In this document: piece after piece, positions 7,408 through 15,557 of the stretch
Layout: each line of letters starts with the position of its first letter
Numbering within the stretch: the first letter of the stretch is position 1
NCBI RefSeq assembly: GCF_001509485.1
Contig: NZ_LLZI01000191.1
Location: forward strand, 1-64,000
DNA length: 64,000 nt
Reading direction: 5' to 3'
Source of the DNA: Streptomyces sp. NRRL F-4489
GTDB taxonomy: Bacteria; Actinomycetota; Actinomycetes; Streptomycetales; Streptomycetaceae
Program-made: the position numbers and the translations under genes
The notes under the pieces: generated by a model
What the model was told of the DNA's origin: nothing
Database searches by the model: none
The model's input: only the letters and a program-made list of their open reading frames with translations

Positions 7408-8124
7408 TCAGTACGCGAGCCGGCTCCCGCCGTCCGGTGTCGCCGTGCTGGCCCGGACCAGCGCGTCCACGATGGTGGCCACCTTCGGCAGCCAGGGCGC
7501 GGCCGGTCCGGCGGCCGGCGGGCGCTCCCAGCGGACCTTGCCGGCGCCGGTCGGCGACGGCGGCAGCACCAGATAGCCGCCCTCACTGTGGAACCGCAGC
7601 GAACTGGGCACCCAGTCCTGCTCGCTGAGCAGTTCGCCCAACTCCGGGAGCCCGTACGGCGCCACCAGCAGCGACCAGCGGGTCGGGCCGGCGATCACCG
7701 GGCCGGTGCGGACGCCGAAGTGGTCCAGCGCGGTCAGCGCGCGGGACGCGGCGACGGCCGGCAGGCTCACCGCGCACGGCGCGCGGCCGCCGGTCGCCAG
7801 CACCACCGGCGCGTCCGGGCGGTTCGCCCACCACCAGCGCACCATCCGGGCGTCCGTGGTGGCCGCGAGCAGACCGGGGTCGAAGGGGTGCGCCCCGGGC
7901 ACCACGCAGTCGGGGTCGGGGCAGTTGCAGCGGCGCGGCGCCCGTTCGCCGAGGCCGAGGCCGAGCCGGCCGCCGGCCGGCTGCCGCCCGGCGGGCCGCA
8001 GTCCGACGCCGGGGAGGACCGGCCACTGCCACTCGGTGGCGCAGTGGAGCGCCGCACCGAGCAGCGCCGACCTCCCGCCGCGCCGGAACAGGGGCTTGCG
8101 TCGCCTTCCGAGGATCTCGCGCAT
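7408..8124 (-). CDS. Primase-polymerase-like protein, probably catalytically degenerate
   Basis: 238 residues, resembling the N-terminal domain of 'bifunctional DNA primase/polymerase' (Prim-Pol, AEP fold). Family landmarks are present: ARMVRWWWANRPDAPVVLATG and, near the end, SEGGYLVLPPSPTGAGKVRW. In active Prim-Pols the ATG segment is followed by a hydrophobic strand carrying the catalytic DxD acids; here that stretch reads APCAVSLPAVAA and has no acidic residue. A Cys cluster, CNCPDPDC, may bind metal. No helicase or plasmid replication gene is nearby. Likely a chromosomal protein that kept the fold for nucleotide or nucleic-acid binding rather than synthesis. The ATG at 8124 follows AAAGGAACGAG. 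Confidence 0.8.
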   Translation of the reverse strand: MREILGRRRKPLFRRGGRSALLGAALHCATEWQWPVLPGVGLRPAGRQPAGGRLGLGLGERAPRRCNCPDPDCVVPGAHPFDPGLLAATTDARMVRWWWANRPDAPVVLATGGRAPCAVSLPAVAASRALTALDHFGVRTGPVIAGPTRWSLLVAPYGLPELGELLSEQDWVPSSLRFHSEGGYLVLPPSPTGAGKVRWERPPAAGPAAPWLPKVATIVDALVRASTATPDGGSRLAY

Positions 8125-8733
8125 GAGCGCTCGTTCCTTTCCGTTACGCCGAGGGCTGGTCCTTTCGCACCGCGTGCCGGTGAGGAGCCACCGCTGGTGC
8201 GTGCCGTTCGCAACTGCCGTTGTGCTGCTCCGGGCCGGGCGGAGTGGTGCGTGGCCCGGTCGTGCGTCGGTGGCCGGCCGGCCTGGTGGTGCGGCCCGGA
8301 GGTCGTGCGCGCTCGATCACCACACGTGGTGACCCGGTCACCGCGTGTACGAGGCAGCGCATCACGCCGTACACCGGGCGTGGAACGTGGCGGAGGGTGG
8401 CGCGCGCATGGCGCTTGCGCTGGTGGTGCCGTCCCGCCACTCGGGAGTGCGTCGCGGTGGTCGCCGTATAGGACGCCGGTGCCCGCCGGAGAGTTCCGGT
8501 GCGGCCCCAACTGCCCTGGCACCTCTCCGAGTACGTACCCGCCACGGTGGATATGACGCGCTGCTGATCGCCGCCAGGAGACCTCAAATTGACGCTTGGG
8601 GGGCTGTTTTCAGGCCAATCTACAGACCTCGTTGACACCACAAACCCCACGGGGACAGTGCTGGACATCACATCACCGGTGCGTGTACATGTGGAGACGT
8701 TGATAGCGGAGCAGCATGACATGGGGGTTTGCG
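8125..8733. other. 609-bp divergent intergenic region
   Basis: Carries promoters for the Prim-Pol-like gene and the phosphatase. It contains overlapping inverted repeats at 8317-8342. A TTGACA hexamer at 8632-8637 is a good -35, but I see no matching TAnnnT 16-18 bases on. A phosphatase frame open from 8589 starts with TTG inside this region and is not favoured. No RNA gene was recognised. Confidence 0.5.
8317..8342. promoter_or_regulatory. Overlapping inverted repeats
   Basis: TCACCA-CACG-TGGTGA (8317-8332) overlaps GGTGACC-C-GGTCACC (8328-8342), both perfect. They lie about 200 bases upstream of the Prim-Pol-like start codon and suggest a dimeric regulator site. Confidence 0.4.
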
Positions 8734-8859
8734 ATGCTATTGAGGAACGTGAGCGGCCCGCAGTGCCGCACCACCTCACTCGACTCAACGCCGCACTCCC
8801 TGCCACATCGCGGCCTGACCTGGGGTTTTGCCGGGCGCGACGTGGGTTGTCGGCCATGA
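8734..8859 (+). CDS. Possible 41-residue leader peptide of the phosphatase gene
   Basis: An ATG at 8734, preceded by GGGGG, opens a 41-codon frame (start MLLRNVSGPQCRTTSL) whose TGA (8857-8859) overlaps the ATG of the phosphatase in ATGA, the usual geometry of translational coupling. It contains rare CTA and TTG leucine codons at positions 2 and 3. No homolog is recognised and the peptide could be an accident; the overlap is the main argument. Confidence 0.4.
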   Translation: MLLRNVSGPQCRTTSLDSTPHSLPHRGLTWGFAGRDVGCRP

Positions 8860-10427
8860 GCGCCCCGCACGTACCGAAAGTGGCTGGAATCGAACCAGCT
8901 CTTCCCGCTCCCGCGCACACTAACGACCCTCGTGTGACGCCCGCTTCCGCCGGCCCCGCCGCCGGCACCTCCGCTGACGGCCCATCCACCGCCGGCGCTC
9001 CCCAGGACGGCACCGGCCCCACCGCGCCGGGCACCGCCGCCGATCTCTCCCCCGTCGACCGCCTCGCCGCCGTACAGGACCGGCTGGCCGGCTGGATCTC
9101 CGATCTGAGCACCCTGCACGACCTCACCGAACAGCTCGCCCGCACCCGCACCTTGGACGACGCGCTGCGCGAACTGCTGCGGGCCGGCGCCTTCCTCGTC
9201 GGCGCCCGCCGCGGCCTGGTCGTCCTCGCCCCGCAGGACGGCCTCGGCCCCGAGACCACCGTCGGACTGGGCCTGGGCCACGCCGAGATCGGCCACATCG
9301 AGACCGTGCCGCGCCGCGCCCTGTCGTACGCGCGGATACTGGACGGCCTCCCCGAGCCCGGCGCGGGCGACGACGCCGCGGCCGAGGCCCGTACCGAGAT
9401 CGCCGAGCCCGACATCCCCGGGGAGAAGGACCTCGACCCGCGGCTGCGCGAGGTCGCCGCCCGGCTCGGCTACGCCGCCAGCTACGCCGTACCGCTCACC
9501 GCCGGGCCGGCCGGCCGGATCGGCGCCGCGGTCTGGCTCTACGACGAGCCGGCCGAGCCCGCCGACCGCCGGCGCCACCTCGTCGGCCTCTACCGCGCGC
9601 ACGCCGCCGAGCACCTCGCCGGACTCCTCGAACTCCACCGCAGCCGGCAGACCGCCCGCACCCTGCGGGAGGAGCTGCTGCCGCGCCGGCTGCCGCGCAT
9701 CCCCGGCGTCCGGCTCGCGGTGCGGCACGCCACCGGGCCGCGCGGCGGCGGCGACTGGTACGACGCGCTGCCGCTGCCGGACGGGGCGCTGGGCCTGGCC
9801 GTGGGGTCGGTCACCGGCTCCGGGCCGAGCGCGGTGGCCGCGATGGGGCGGCTGCGGGCATCGCTGCGGGCCTACGCCGTGATGGAGGGCGAGGATCCGG
9901 TCGCGGTCCTCTCCGATCTGGAGCTGCTGATGCGGCTGACCGAGCCGGCCCGCAGCGCGACCGCGCTGTTCGCCTTCACCGAGCCGCCGCCGGGCGCGCC
10001 GGGCGGCCCGCCCGCGGCGCCGCTGCCGGGCGGGCCGGGCGGGCCGGCGCCGCGCAAGATGGTGCTGGCCGGGGCCGGGCACTGCCCGCCGCTGGTCCTG
10101 GGCGATCTGCGGGCGGAGTACGTGGAGACCTCGCTCTCCGCGCCGCTGGGCATGCTGGCCTGCTGGGAGGCGCCCAGCGTGGAGATCGAACCGGCGCCTG
10201 GCGAAACCGTCCTGCTGTACAGCGACGGGCTGCTGCACCGCACCGGTGAGCCGATGGACCGGGCCTTCGCCCGGCTGCACACCGCGGCGGCCGGCGTCCC
10301 CCGGGCGAGCCGGCGCGACCCGGAGGCGGTGGTGGACCACATCGTGCGGACGCTGCTGCCGCAGGGCCTCGATGACCCCTCCGCCGAGGAGGACGTCGTG
10401 CTACTGGCCGCCTACTTCGAGGAGTAA
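8856..10427 (+). CDS. GAF-domain PP2C/SpoIIE-type serine phosphatase
   Basis: 523 residues from the ATG at 8856; the frame is open upstream to 8589. Order: disordered Ala/Pro/Thr-rich N-terminus (about 1-65), GAF domain (about 85-260), linker helix with LREELLPRRLPRIPGV (the signature preceding SpoIIE domains), then the phosphatase with RGGGDWYDALPL (metal-binding Asp), AGHCPPLVL and LLYSDGLLHR. These enzymes dephosphorylate anti-sigma antagonists, so the protein may work against HATPase_c_2 kinases such as those at 4993 and 16934. The C-terminal EEDVVLLAAYFEE carries the last metal ligand. Start choice rests on the overlap with the small upstream ORF and is uncertain. Confidence 0.88.
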   Translation: MSAPHVPKVAGIEPALPAPAHTNDPRVTPASAGPAAGTSADGPSTAGAPQDGTGPTAPGTAADLSPVDRLAAVQDRLAGWISDLSTLHDLTEQLARTRTLDDALRELLRAGAFLVGARRGLVVLAPQDGLGPETTVGLGLGHAEIGHIETVPRRALSYARILDGLPEPGAGDDAAAEARTEIAEPDIPGEKDLDPRLREVAARLGYAASYAVPLTAGPAGRIGAAVWLYDEPAEPADRRRHLVGLYRAHAAEHLAGLLELHRSRQTARTLREELLPRRLPRIPGVRLAVRHATGPRGGGDWYDALPLPDGALGLAVGSVTGSGPSAVAAMGRLRASLRAYAVMEGEDPVAVLSDLELLMRLTEPARSATALFAFTEPPPGAPGGPPAAPLPGGPGGPAPRKMVLAGAGHCPPLVLGDLRAEYVETSLSAPLGMLACWEAPSVEIEPAPGETVLLYSDGLLHRTGEPMDRAFARLHTAAAGVPRASRRDPEAVVDHIVRTLLPQGLDDPSAEEDVVLLAAYFEE

Positions 10428-10450
10428 CCGCAGGTCACAGCGGGTGGGCC

Positions 10451-10483
10451 GGGCGGCGCGGAGGTTTCTTGGCCGCGCCGCCC
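10451..10483 (+). terminator. GC hairpin after the phosphatase gene
   Basis: GGGCGGCGCGG pairs perfectly with CCGCGCCGCCC across an 11-nt loop, 24 bases after the stop codon. No T-run. Confidence 0.6.
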
Positions 10484-10574
10484 GCACGCCCGCGGCTTCC
10501 GGCCCCTGGACCGTTTTCCGTACGCACTTACGATGGAACCCGGTTCAGTCAGAAAAGCCTTAAAAGGAGGCACG

Positions 10575-12044
10575 GTGACCGACGAGCTCACTCCGGAGAC
10601 CCCGGAAGAGGAAGAGCAGCCGATCAAGCAGCGCAAGAACGGCCTGTACCCGGGCGTATCGGACGAGCTCGCCGAGAACATGAAGAGCGGCTGGGCGGAC
10701 ACCGAGCTGCGCGGCCTGGCGCCCGTCGAGCAGGCGCCGCACGCCGCCCGCCGCCGCGCCGCGCTCTCCGCGCGCTTCCCCGGCGAGCGCCTGGTGATCC
10801 CCGCGGGCGTCCTGAAGACCCGGTCCAACGACACCGAGTACCCCTTCCGGGCCGCGACCGAGTACGTCTACCTCACCGGTGACCAGACCGACGGCAGCGT
10901 CCTCGTCCTGGAGCCGCGCGCGGACGGCGCGGAGGGGCACGACGCGACGCTCTACCGCCTCCCGCGCTCGGACCGCGAGAACGGCGAGTTCTGGCTGAAC
11001 GGCATGGGCGAGCTGTGGGTCGGCCGCCGGCACAGCCTGGACGAGGCCGCGGCGCTGCTCGGCCTGGCCTGCCAGGACGTCCGCGAGCTGCCCGGCAAGC
11101 TCAAGGAGGCCACCGGCCCGGTGCGGGTCGTGCGCGGCCACGACAGCGCGATCGAGGAGGCCCTGCACGACAAGGTCACCGGCGAGCGCGATGAAGAGCT
11201 GCGGGTCTACCTCTCCGAGGCCCGGCTGGTGAAGGACGACTTCGAGATCGGCGAGCTGCAGAAGGCCGTCGACTCGACCGTCCGCGGCTTCGAGGACGTC
11301 GTCAAGGTCCTGGACAAGGCCGAGGCGACCAGCGAGCGCTACATCGAGGGCACGTTCTTCCTGCGCGCCCGGGTCGAGGGCAACGACGTCGGCTACGGCT
11401 CGATCTGCGCCGCCGGCCCGCACGCCACCACCCTGCACTGGGTCCGCAACGACGGCGCGGTCCGCTCCGGCGAGCTGCTGCTGCTGGACGCCGGCGTGGA
11501 GACCACCACCCTCTACACCGCCGACGTCACCCGCACCCTGCCGATCAACGGCCGGTACACCGACCTCCAGCGGAAGATCTACGACGCGGTGTACGAGGCC
11601 CAGGAGGCCGGTATCGCGGCGGTGAAGCCGGGCGCCGCGTACCGCGACTTCCACGACGCCGCCCAGCGGGTGCTCACCGAGAAGCTGGTGGAGTGGGGCC
11701 TGGTCGAGGGCCCCGTGGAGCGCGTCCTGGAGCTGGGCCTCCAGCGCCGCTGGACCCTGCACGGCACCGGCCACATGCTCGGCCTGGACGTCCACGACTG
11801 CGCCGCGGCCCGCACCGAGACGTACGTCAACGGCACGCTGGAGCCCGGCATGGTGCTCACCGTCGAGCCCGGCCTGTACTTCCAGGCGGACGATCTGACG
11901 GTGCCGGAGGAGTACCGCGGCATCGGCGTCCGGATCGAGGACGACATCCTCGTGACGGAGGACGGCTGCCGCAATCTGTCGGCCGCGCTGCCGCGCCGGT
12001 CGGACGAGGTCGAGGCGTGGATGGCGGGGCTGCTCGCCAAGTAG
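10575..12044 (+). CDS. pepP: Aminopeptidase P family (Xaa-Pro aminopeptidase)
   Basis: 489 residues from the GTG at 10575, a few bases after AAAAGGAGG. The N-terminal AMP_N domain spans about 60-200 and the M24 pita-bread catalytic domain about 235-480. All five dinuclear metal ligands are visible: Asp305 (LLLDAG), Asp317 (YTADVTRT), His400 (GTGHMLGLDVHD), Glu431 (TVEPGLY) and Glu455 (VRIEDD). It removes N-terminal residues that precede proline, probably in the cytoplasm, for peptide turnover. It is monocistronic, with hairpins on both sides. Confidence 0.95.
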   Translation: MTDELTPETPEEEEQPIKQRKNGLYPGVSDELAENMKSGWADTELRGLAPVEQAPHAARRRAALSARFPGERLVIPAGVLKTRSNDTEYPFRAATEYVYLTGDQTDGSVLVLEPRADGAEGHDATLYRLPRSDRENGEFWLNGMGELWVGRRHSLDEAAALLGLACQDVRELPGKLKEATGPVRVVRGHDSAIEEALHDKVTGERDEELRVYLSEARLVKDDFEIGELQKAVDSTVRGFEDVVKVLDKAEATSERYIEGTFFLRARVEGNDVGYGSICAAGPHATTLHWVRNDGAVRSGELLLLDAGVETTTLYTADVTRTLPINGRYTDLQRKIYDAVYEAQEAGIAAVKPGAAYRDFHDAAQRVLTEKLVEWGLVEGPVERVLELGLQRRWTLHGTGHMLGLDVHDCAAARTETYVNGTLEPGMVLTVEPGLYFQADDLTVPEEYRGIGVRIEDDILVTEDGCRNLSAALPRRSDEVEAWMAGLLAK

Positions 12045-12066
12045 GCCCGCGCACGCGGACGGCGGC

Positions 12067-12108
12067 GGCGCGCCGGACGGGGGGTCAGTCCTCCTGGTCC
12101 GGCGCGCC
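12067..12108. terminator. Bidirectional hairpin between pepP and tetR
   Basis: GGCGCGCCGGAC (12067-12078) pairs with GTCCGGCGCGCC (12097-12108) across 18 nt. The right arm lies in the last codons of the convergent TetR gene. Confidence 0.6.
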
Positions 12109-12759
12109 GTTGCTGTTGTGGGGGCGGCGGCCGGGGGCGGGCGCTTCGGTGGCGTACGCGTACGCGCCCGCGCGGGCCGCGGCCCAGACGGCGGTGGCGG
12201 CGGAGTCGGCGAGGCCGGGCTCCACCGGGCGGCGGGCGATCAGGATGCGGTAGTAGAAGGGCGCGCCGAGCGCGGCCATCACCGCCTTGGGGTCGGTGTC
12301 GGCGGGGAGTTCGCCGCGGGCGACGGCGCGCCGGACCATCGCGCCGGCCAGGTCCAGCCGCTCGTCGAAGAAGTCCCGCAGCGCGGTGGCCGCCTGGGGG
12401 TCGCGGGCCGCGGCGGCCACCACCGCCTCGATCAGGCCGCGGGTCCGGGCGTCCCCGTAGAACCGCGCTATCGCGCGGGCCAGGGCGCGCAGGTCGCCGG
12501 GGAGCGTGCCGGTGTCCGGCAGCGGCACGTCGTTGCTCATGTCCGTCAGCAGCGCGCAGACCAGCTTGTCCACGCTGCGCCAGCGCCGGTAGAGCGTCGC
12601 CAGGTGGACGCCGGAGCGCTGGGCGACCCGTTCCATGGTGAGGGCGGCGAAGCCGTGTTCCCCCAACTCCTCGGAGACGGCGGCCAGTACGGCGCGGCGG
12701 GTGCGGGCGGTCCGTCCTCCGGGCCGGGTCTGTCCGGGGGCCTGGTGCACGGTCGTCAC
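12085..12759 (-). CDS. TetR-family transcriptional regulator
   Basis: 224 residues. The N-terminal TetR helix-turn-helix is clear (FAALTMERVAQRSGVHLATL, then YRRWRSVDKL), with a C-terminal ligand domain resembling the TetR_C group seen near oxidoreductases. It starts at the GTG at 12759. A 10-6-10 perfect inverted repeat and a second small palindrome lie 70-105 bases upstream, consistent with autoregulation. The next gene upstream on the same strand, an SDR, stops at 13086, so this is probably its own transcription unit. Ligand and other targets are unknown. Confidence 0.92.
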   Translation of the reverse strand: MTTVHQAPGQTRPGGRTARTRRAVLAAVSEELGEHGFAALTMERVAQRSGVHLATLYRRWRSVDKLVCALLTDMSNDVPLPDTGTLPGDLRALARAIARFYGDARTRGLIEAVVAAAARDPQAATALRDFFDERLDLAGAMVRRAVARGELPADTDPKAVMAALGAPFYYRILIARRPVEPGLADSAATAVWAAARAGAYAYATEAPAPGRRPHNSNGAPDQED

Positions 12760-13083
12760 GGCGGCTCCGTCGCGGGGGTCGGCTGCGTATCGCAGCGCGG
12801 ATTGCAGTGCAGGTTCCGGCCAAGTATTGTCCAGGACAGATTAACGCGAGCAACTTCGCGTTAATTGTGGTGCCGCGCTGGTCTCGCTGGTGAAGGGGAC
12901 GCCGCGGGGGAGGTCCTCCCACCCCGAGACCGCGCTGGCCACCACTTCTTCGCAGCGAAAAGGGCGATTTCCAGCCAACTCCAGCCACCCTCTGTGATGT
13001 CCGGGTCGTCCCGGATCCGGCCCCGCTCCGCTCAGTGCGGGCCGTCAGCACCGGCCGTCTGCGCAGACCGCCAGCGCGGACCG
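12760..13083. other. 324-bp region upstream of tetR
   Basis: Contains the operator palindromes at 12828-12865 near the tetR side. Nearer the SDR stop it has GGGAGGTCCTCCC and flanking GGTCTCG/CGAGACC arms (about 12879-12930) that could fold as a terminator for the upstream oxidoreductase operon. No gene seen. Confidence 0.5.
12828..12865. promoter_or_regulatory. TetR operator candidates
   Basis: ATTAACGCGA (12840-12849) and TCGCGTTAAT (12856-12865) are perfect inverted arms around GCAACT. Just beside them is TGTCC-A-GGACA (12828-12838). The AT-rich arms stand out in this genome and lie upstream of the tetR gene that starts at 12759. Confidence 0.65.
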
Positions 13084-13899
13084 TCAGCGCAGCCCGTGCT
13101 TCCGGGCCACCATCCGCTCCACCGCCGCACCGGGCAGCAGCCGCCGCAGCAGGAAGACCGCGGGGGCGTTGCTGCCGACCGCGTAGTGCGCCCGGGGCCG
13201 GGCGGCCGCGACCGCCCGCAGGACCGTGGCGGCGACCTTCTCCGGCGGGATGCCGCGCGCCTCGTTGGCGTCCAGGGCGGCCGCCATCGTCCGGTAACCG
13301 GGGGCGAACGGCGACCCCTCGGCCAGGTAGTGGGTGCGGCGGGCGCTGATCCCGGTGGCGATCGACCCCGGCTCGACGGTGCTGAGCGCCACCCCGTACG
13401 GCGCGACCTCCCGCCGGGCGGCGTCCGCGAAGCCCTTCAGCGCGGCCTTGGAGGCCACGTACGAGGAGCGGTACGCGAGCGGGAAGCTCGCCAGCATGGA
13501 CCCGATCATCACCACCCGGCCGTAACCGCGCTCCCGCATCCCGGGCAGCAGCAGCTGGGTCAGGCGCACGGCACCGAAGACGTTCAGCTGGAACAGGCGG
13601 CGGACGGCCGCCATCGGCAGCTCCTCGAACGGGCCGCTCTGGCTCTCGCCGGCGTTGTTGACCAGCACGTCCACCGGGCCGGCGGCGGCCGCGCACGCCT
13701 CGATGGCGGCCTCGTCGGCGAGGTCGAGCGGGAGGTAGCGCACGCCGGGCACCGGGTCGGCGACCGCCACCGGGTCGCGGCTGGTGCCGAGGACCCGATA
13801 GCCGCGGGCCACCAGCGCCGCGGCCACGGCGGCCCCGATACCGGAGGAGGCGCCGGTGACCAGGGCGGCGGGGGTGGCGGGGACCGGGGCGGGCGTCAC
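13084..13899 (-). CDS. SDR-family oxidoreductase
   Basis: 271 residues. Classical short-chain dehydrogenase with TGASSGIG for the cofactor near residue 15, the LVNNAG strand, the IGSM serine and the YVASK catalytic Tyr/Lys pair. The GTSRDP motif after the second strand (basic Arg) suggests NADP(H). Its GTG overlaps the TGA of the FAD dehydrogenase (GTGA), so the two are translationally coupled; the TetR regulator upstream completes the operon. The substrate may be a steroid, lipid or other alcohol/ketone, judging only from the FAD partner. Confidence 0.93.
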   Translation of the reverse strand: MTPAPVPATPAALVTGASSGIGAAVAAALVARGYRVLGTSRDPVAVADPVPGVRYLPLDLADEAAIEACAAAAGPVDVLVNNAGESQSGPFEELPMAAVRRLFQLNVFGAVRLTQLLLPGMRERGYGRVVMIGSMLASFPLAYRSSYVASKAALKGFADAARREVAPYGVALSTVEPGSIATGISARRTHYLAEGSPFAPGYRTMAAALDANEARGIPPEKVAATVLRAVAAARPRAHYAVGSNAPAVFLLRRLLPGAAVERMVARKHGLR

Positions 13900-15557
13900 G
13901 CCAGGTCCCGGGCCAGCGCCCGCCCCGCCGCGCGGCCGGAGAAGATGCAGCCGCCCAGGAACGTCCCCTCCAGCGCGTTGTAGCCGTGCACCCCGCCGCC
14001 GCCGAAGCCGGCCGCCTCGCCGGCCGCGTACAGCCCGTCGAAGACCGTGCCGTCCGGCCGCACCACCTGCGAGTCCAGGGTGGTCTCCAGCCCGCCGAGC
14101 GTCTTACGGGTCAGCACGTGCAGCCGGACCGCGATCAGCGGACCGTGCGCCGGGTCGAGCAGCCGGTGCGGCCGGGCGACCCGGGTCAGTTTGTCCGGCC
14201 AGTACTGCCGGGCGTTGCGGATCGCCATCAGCTGGAGGTCCTTGGAATACGGGTGGGCCACCGCGCGGTCCCGGGCCAGCACCTCCCGCTCGACCTGCGC
14301 GTAATCCAGCGGAAGGGACGGTTCCAGGGCGTTCATCCCGGCGACCAGCTCGCGCAGGGTGCGGCGGACGACGAAGTCCTCGCCGCGGTCGAGGAACGCC
14401 TGGACCGGGCCGGGCGCGCCCTTCTTCACCCGCGACAGCGCGAGTTTGAGGTCCTTCCCCGTGATGTCCGGATTCTGCTCGGACCCGGAGAGCGCGAACT
14501 CCTTCTCCACGATGGAGCGGGTCAGGATGAACCAGGTGTGGTCGTGACCGGTGTGCGCGATGTGGCGCAGGGTGCCCAGGGTGTCGTGCCCGGGGAAGAG
14601 CGGTGCGGGCAGCCGGCGCCCGGTGGCGTCCAGCCACAGCGACGACGGGCCGGGGATGATCCGGATGGCGTGGTCCGGCCAGACGGGGTCCCAGTTCTTG
14701 ATGCCCTCGGTGTAGTGCCACATCCGGTCGCGGTTGACCAGGGAGGCGCCGGCGCGTTCGGTGATCTCCAGCATCCGCCCGTCCACGTAGGCGGGCACCC
14801 CGGTGATCATCGAGGAGGGGGCCGGTCCGAGCCGCTCCGCGGGCCAGTTCTTGCGCACCAGCTCGTGGTTGCCGCCGATACCGCCGGAGGTCACCACCAC
14901 GGCCTGCGCCCGGAGTTCGAACTCGCCCTCGCTCTCCCGGGACGAGGCCACCCCGCGCGGCAGGTCCGAGGGCGCCAGCGTGCGGCCGCGCACGCCGGTC
15001 ACCGCGCCGTCCGCGACGATCAGTTCGTCGACCCGGTGCCGGTGCCGGAACTCCACCAGCCCGCGCGCGGCCGCGGCCCGTACCGGCTCGGCGAAGATCC
15101 GCACCACCTCGGGGCCGGTCCCCCACGTCAGGTGGAAGCGCGGGACGGAGTTGCCGTGCCCGCCCGCCAGGCCCGCGCCGCGCTCGGCCCAGCCGACGGT
15201 CGGGGTGAGCCGCAGCCCGAGCCCGTGGAGGTAGCCGCGCTTCTCACCGGCGGCGAAGTCCACGTAGGCGCGCGCCCACTGGCGCGGCCAGTGGTCCTCC
15301 CGTTCGCGGTCGAAACCGGCCGAATCCAGCCAGTCGGACAGCGCCAGCTCGGCCGAGTCCCGGATGCCGGCCCGCCGCTGCTCCGGGCTGTCCACCAGGA
15401 ACAACCCGCCCAGCGACCAGAACGCCTGCCCGCCCAGGTTGGCCGCGCTCTCCTGGTCGACGACGATCACCCGCCGCCCGGCACGCGTCAGTTCATACGT
15501 CGCGACCAGGCCGGCCAGCCCGGCCCCGACGACGATCACATCGGCATCGTCACTCAT
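13896..15557 (-). CDS. FAD-binding dehydrogenase (fumarate reductase/ketosteroid-dehydrogenase superfamily)
   Basis: 553 residues. The N-terminal Rossmann motif VVGAGLAGLVATYELTRAG with VVDQE binds FAD. The C-terminal GLYAAGEAAGFGGGGVHG and NALEGTFLGGCIFSGRAAG close the FAD site, typical of the flavoprotein subunit superfamily that includes 3-ketosteroid 1-dehydrogenase and Rv0785-like 'putative FAD-binding dehydrogenases'. No signal peptide, so cytoplasmic. Its ATG overlaps the stop of the TetR gene (ATGAGTGA, eight bases) and its TGA overlaps the SDR start. Probably dehydrogenates or reduces a ring or enone substrate; identity unknown. Confidence 0.92.
   Translation of the reverse strand: MSDDADVIVVGAGLAGLVATYELTRAGRRVIVVDQESAANLGGQAFWSLGGLFLVDSPEQRRAGIRDSAELALSDWLDSAGFDREREDHWPRQWARAYVDFAAGEKRGYLHGLGLRLTPTVGWAERGAGLAGGHGNSVPRFHLTWGTGPEVVRIFAEPVRAAAARGLVEFRHRHRVDELIVADGAVTGVRGRTLAPSDLPRGVASSRESEGEFELRAQAVVVTSGGIGGNHELVRKNWPAERLGPAPSSMITGVPAYVDGRMLEITERAGASLVNRDRMWHYTEGIKNWDPVWPDHAIRIIPGPSSLWLDATGRRLPAPLFPGHDTLGTLRHIAHTGHDHTWFILTRSIVEKEFALSGSEQNPDITGKDLKLALSRVKKGAPGPVQAFLDRGEDFVVRRTLRELVAGMNALEPSLPLDYAQVEREVLARDRAVAHPYSKDLQLMAIRNARQYWPDKLTRVARPHRLLDPAHGPLIAVRLHVLTRKTLGGLETTLDSQVVRPDGTVFDGLYAAGEAAGFGGGGVHGYNALEGTFLGGCIFSGRAAGRALARDLA

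Noticed and set aside
6980..7576. 198-codon forward frame downstream of the terminator
   Set aside because: Arg/Pro/Ala/Gly low-complexity and overlaps the Prim-Pol-like gene on the other strand.
8589..8855. Extended N-terminus of the phosphatase from a TTG at 8589
   Set aside because: TTG start without ribosome site, promoter-like sequence within, and a coupled ATGA start at 8856.
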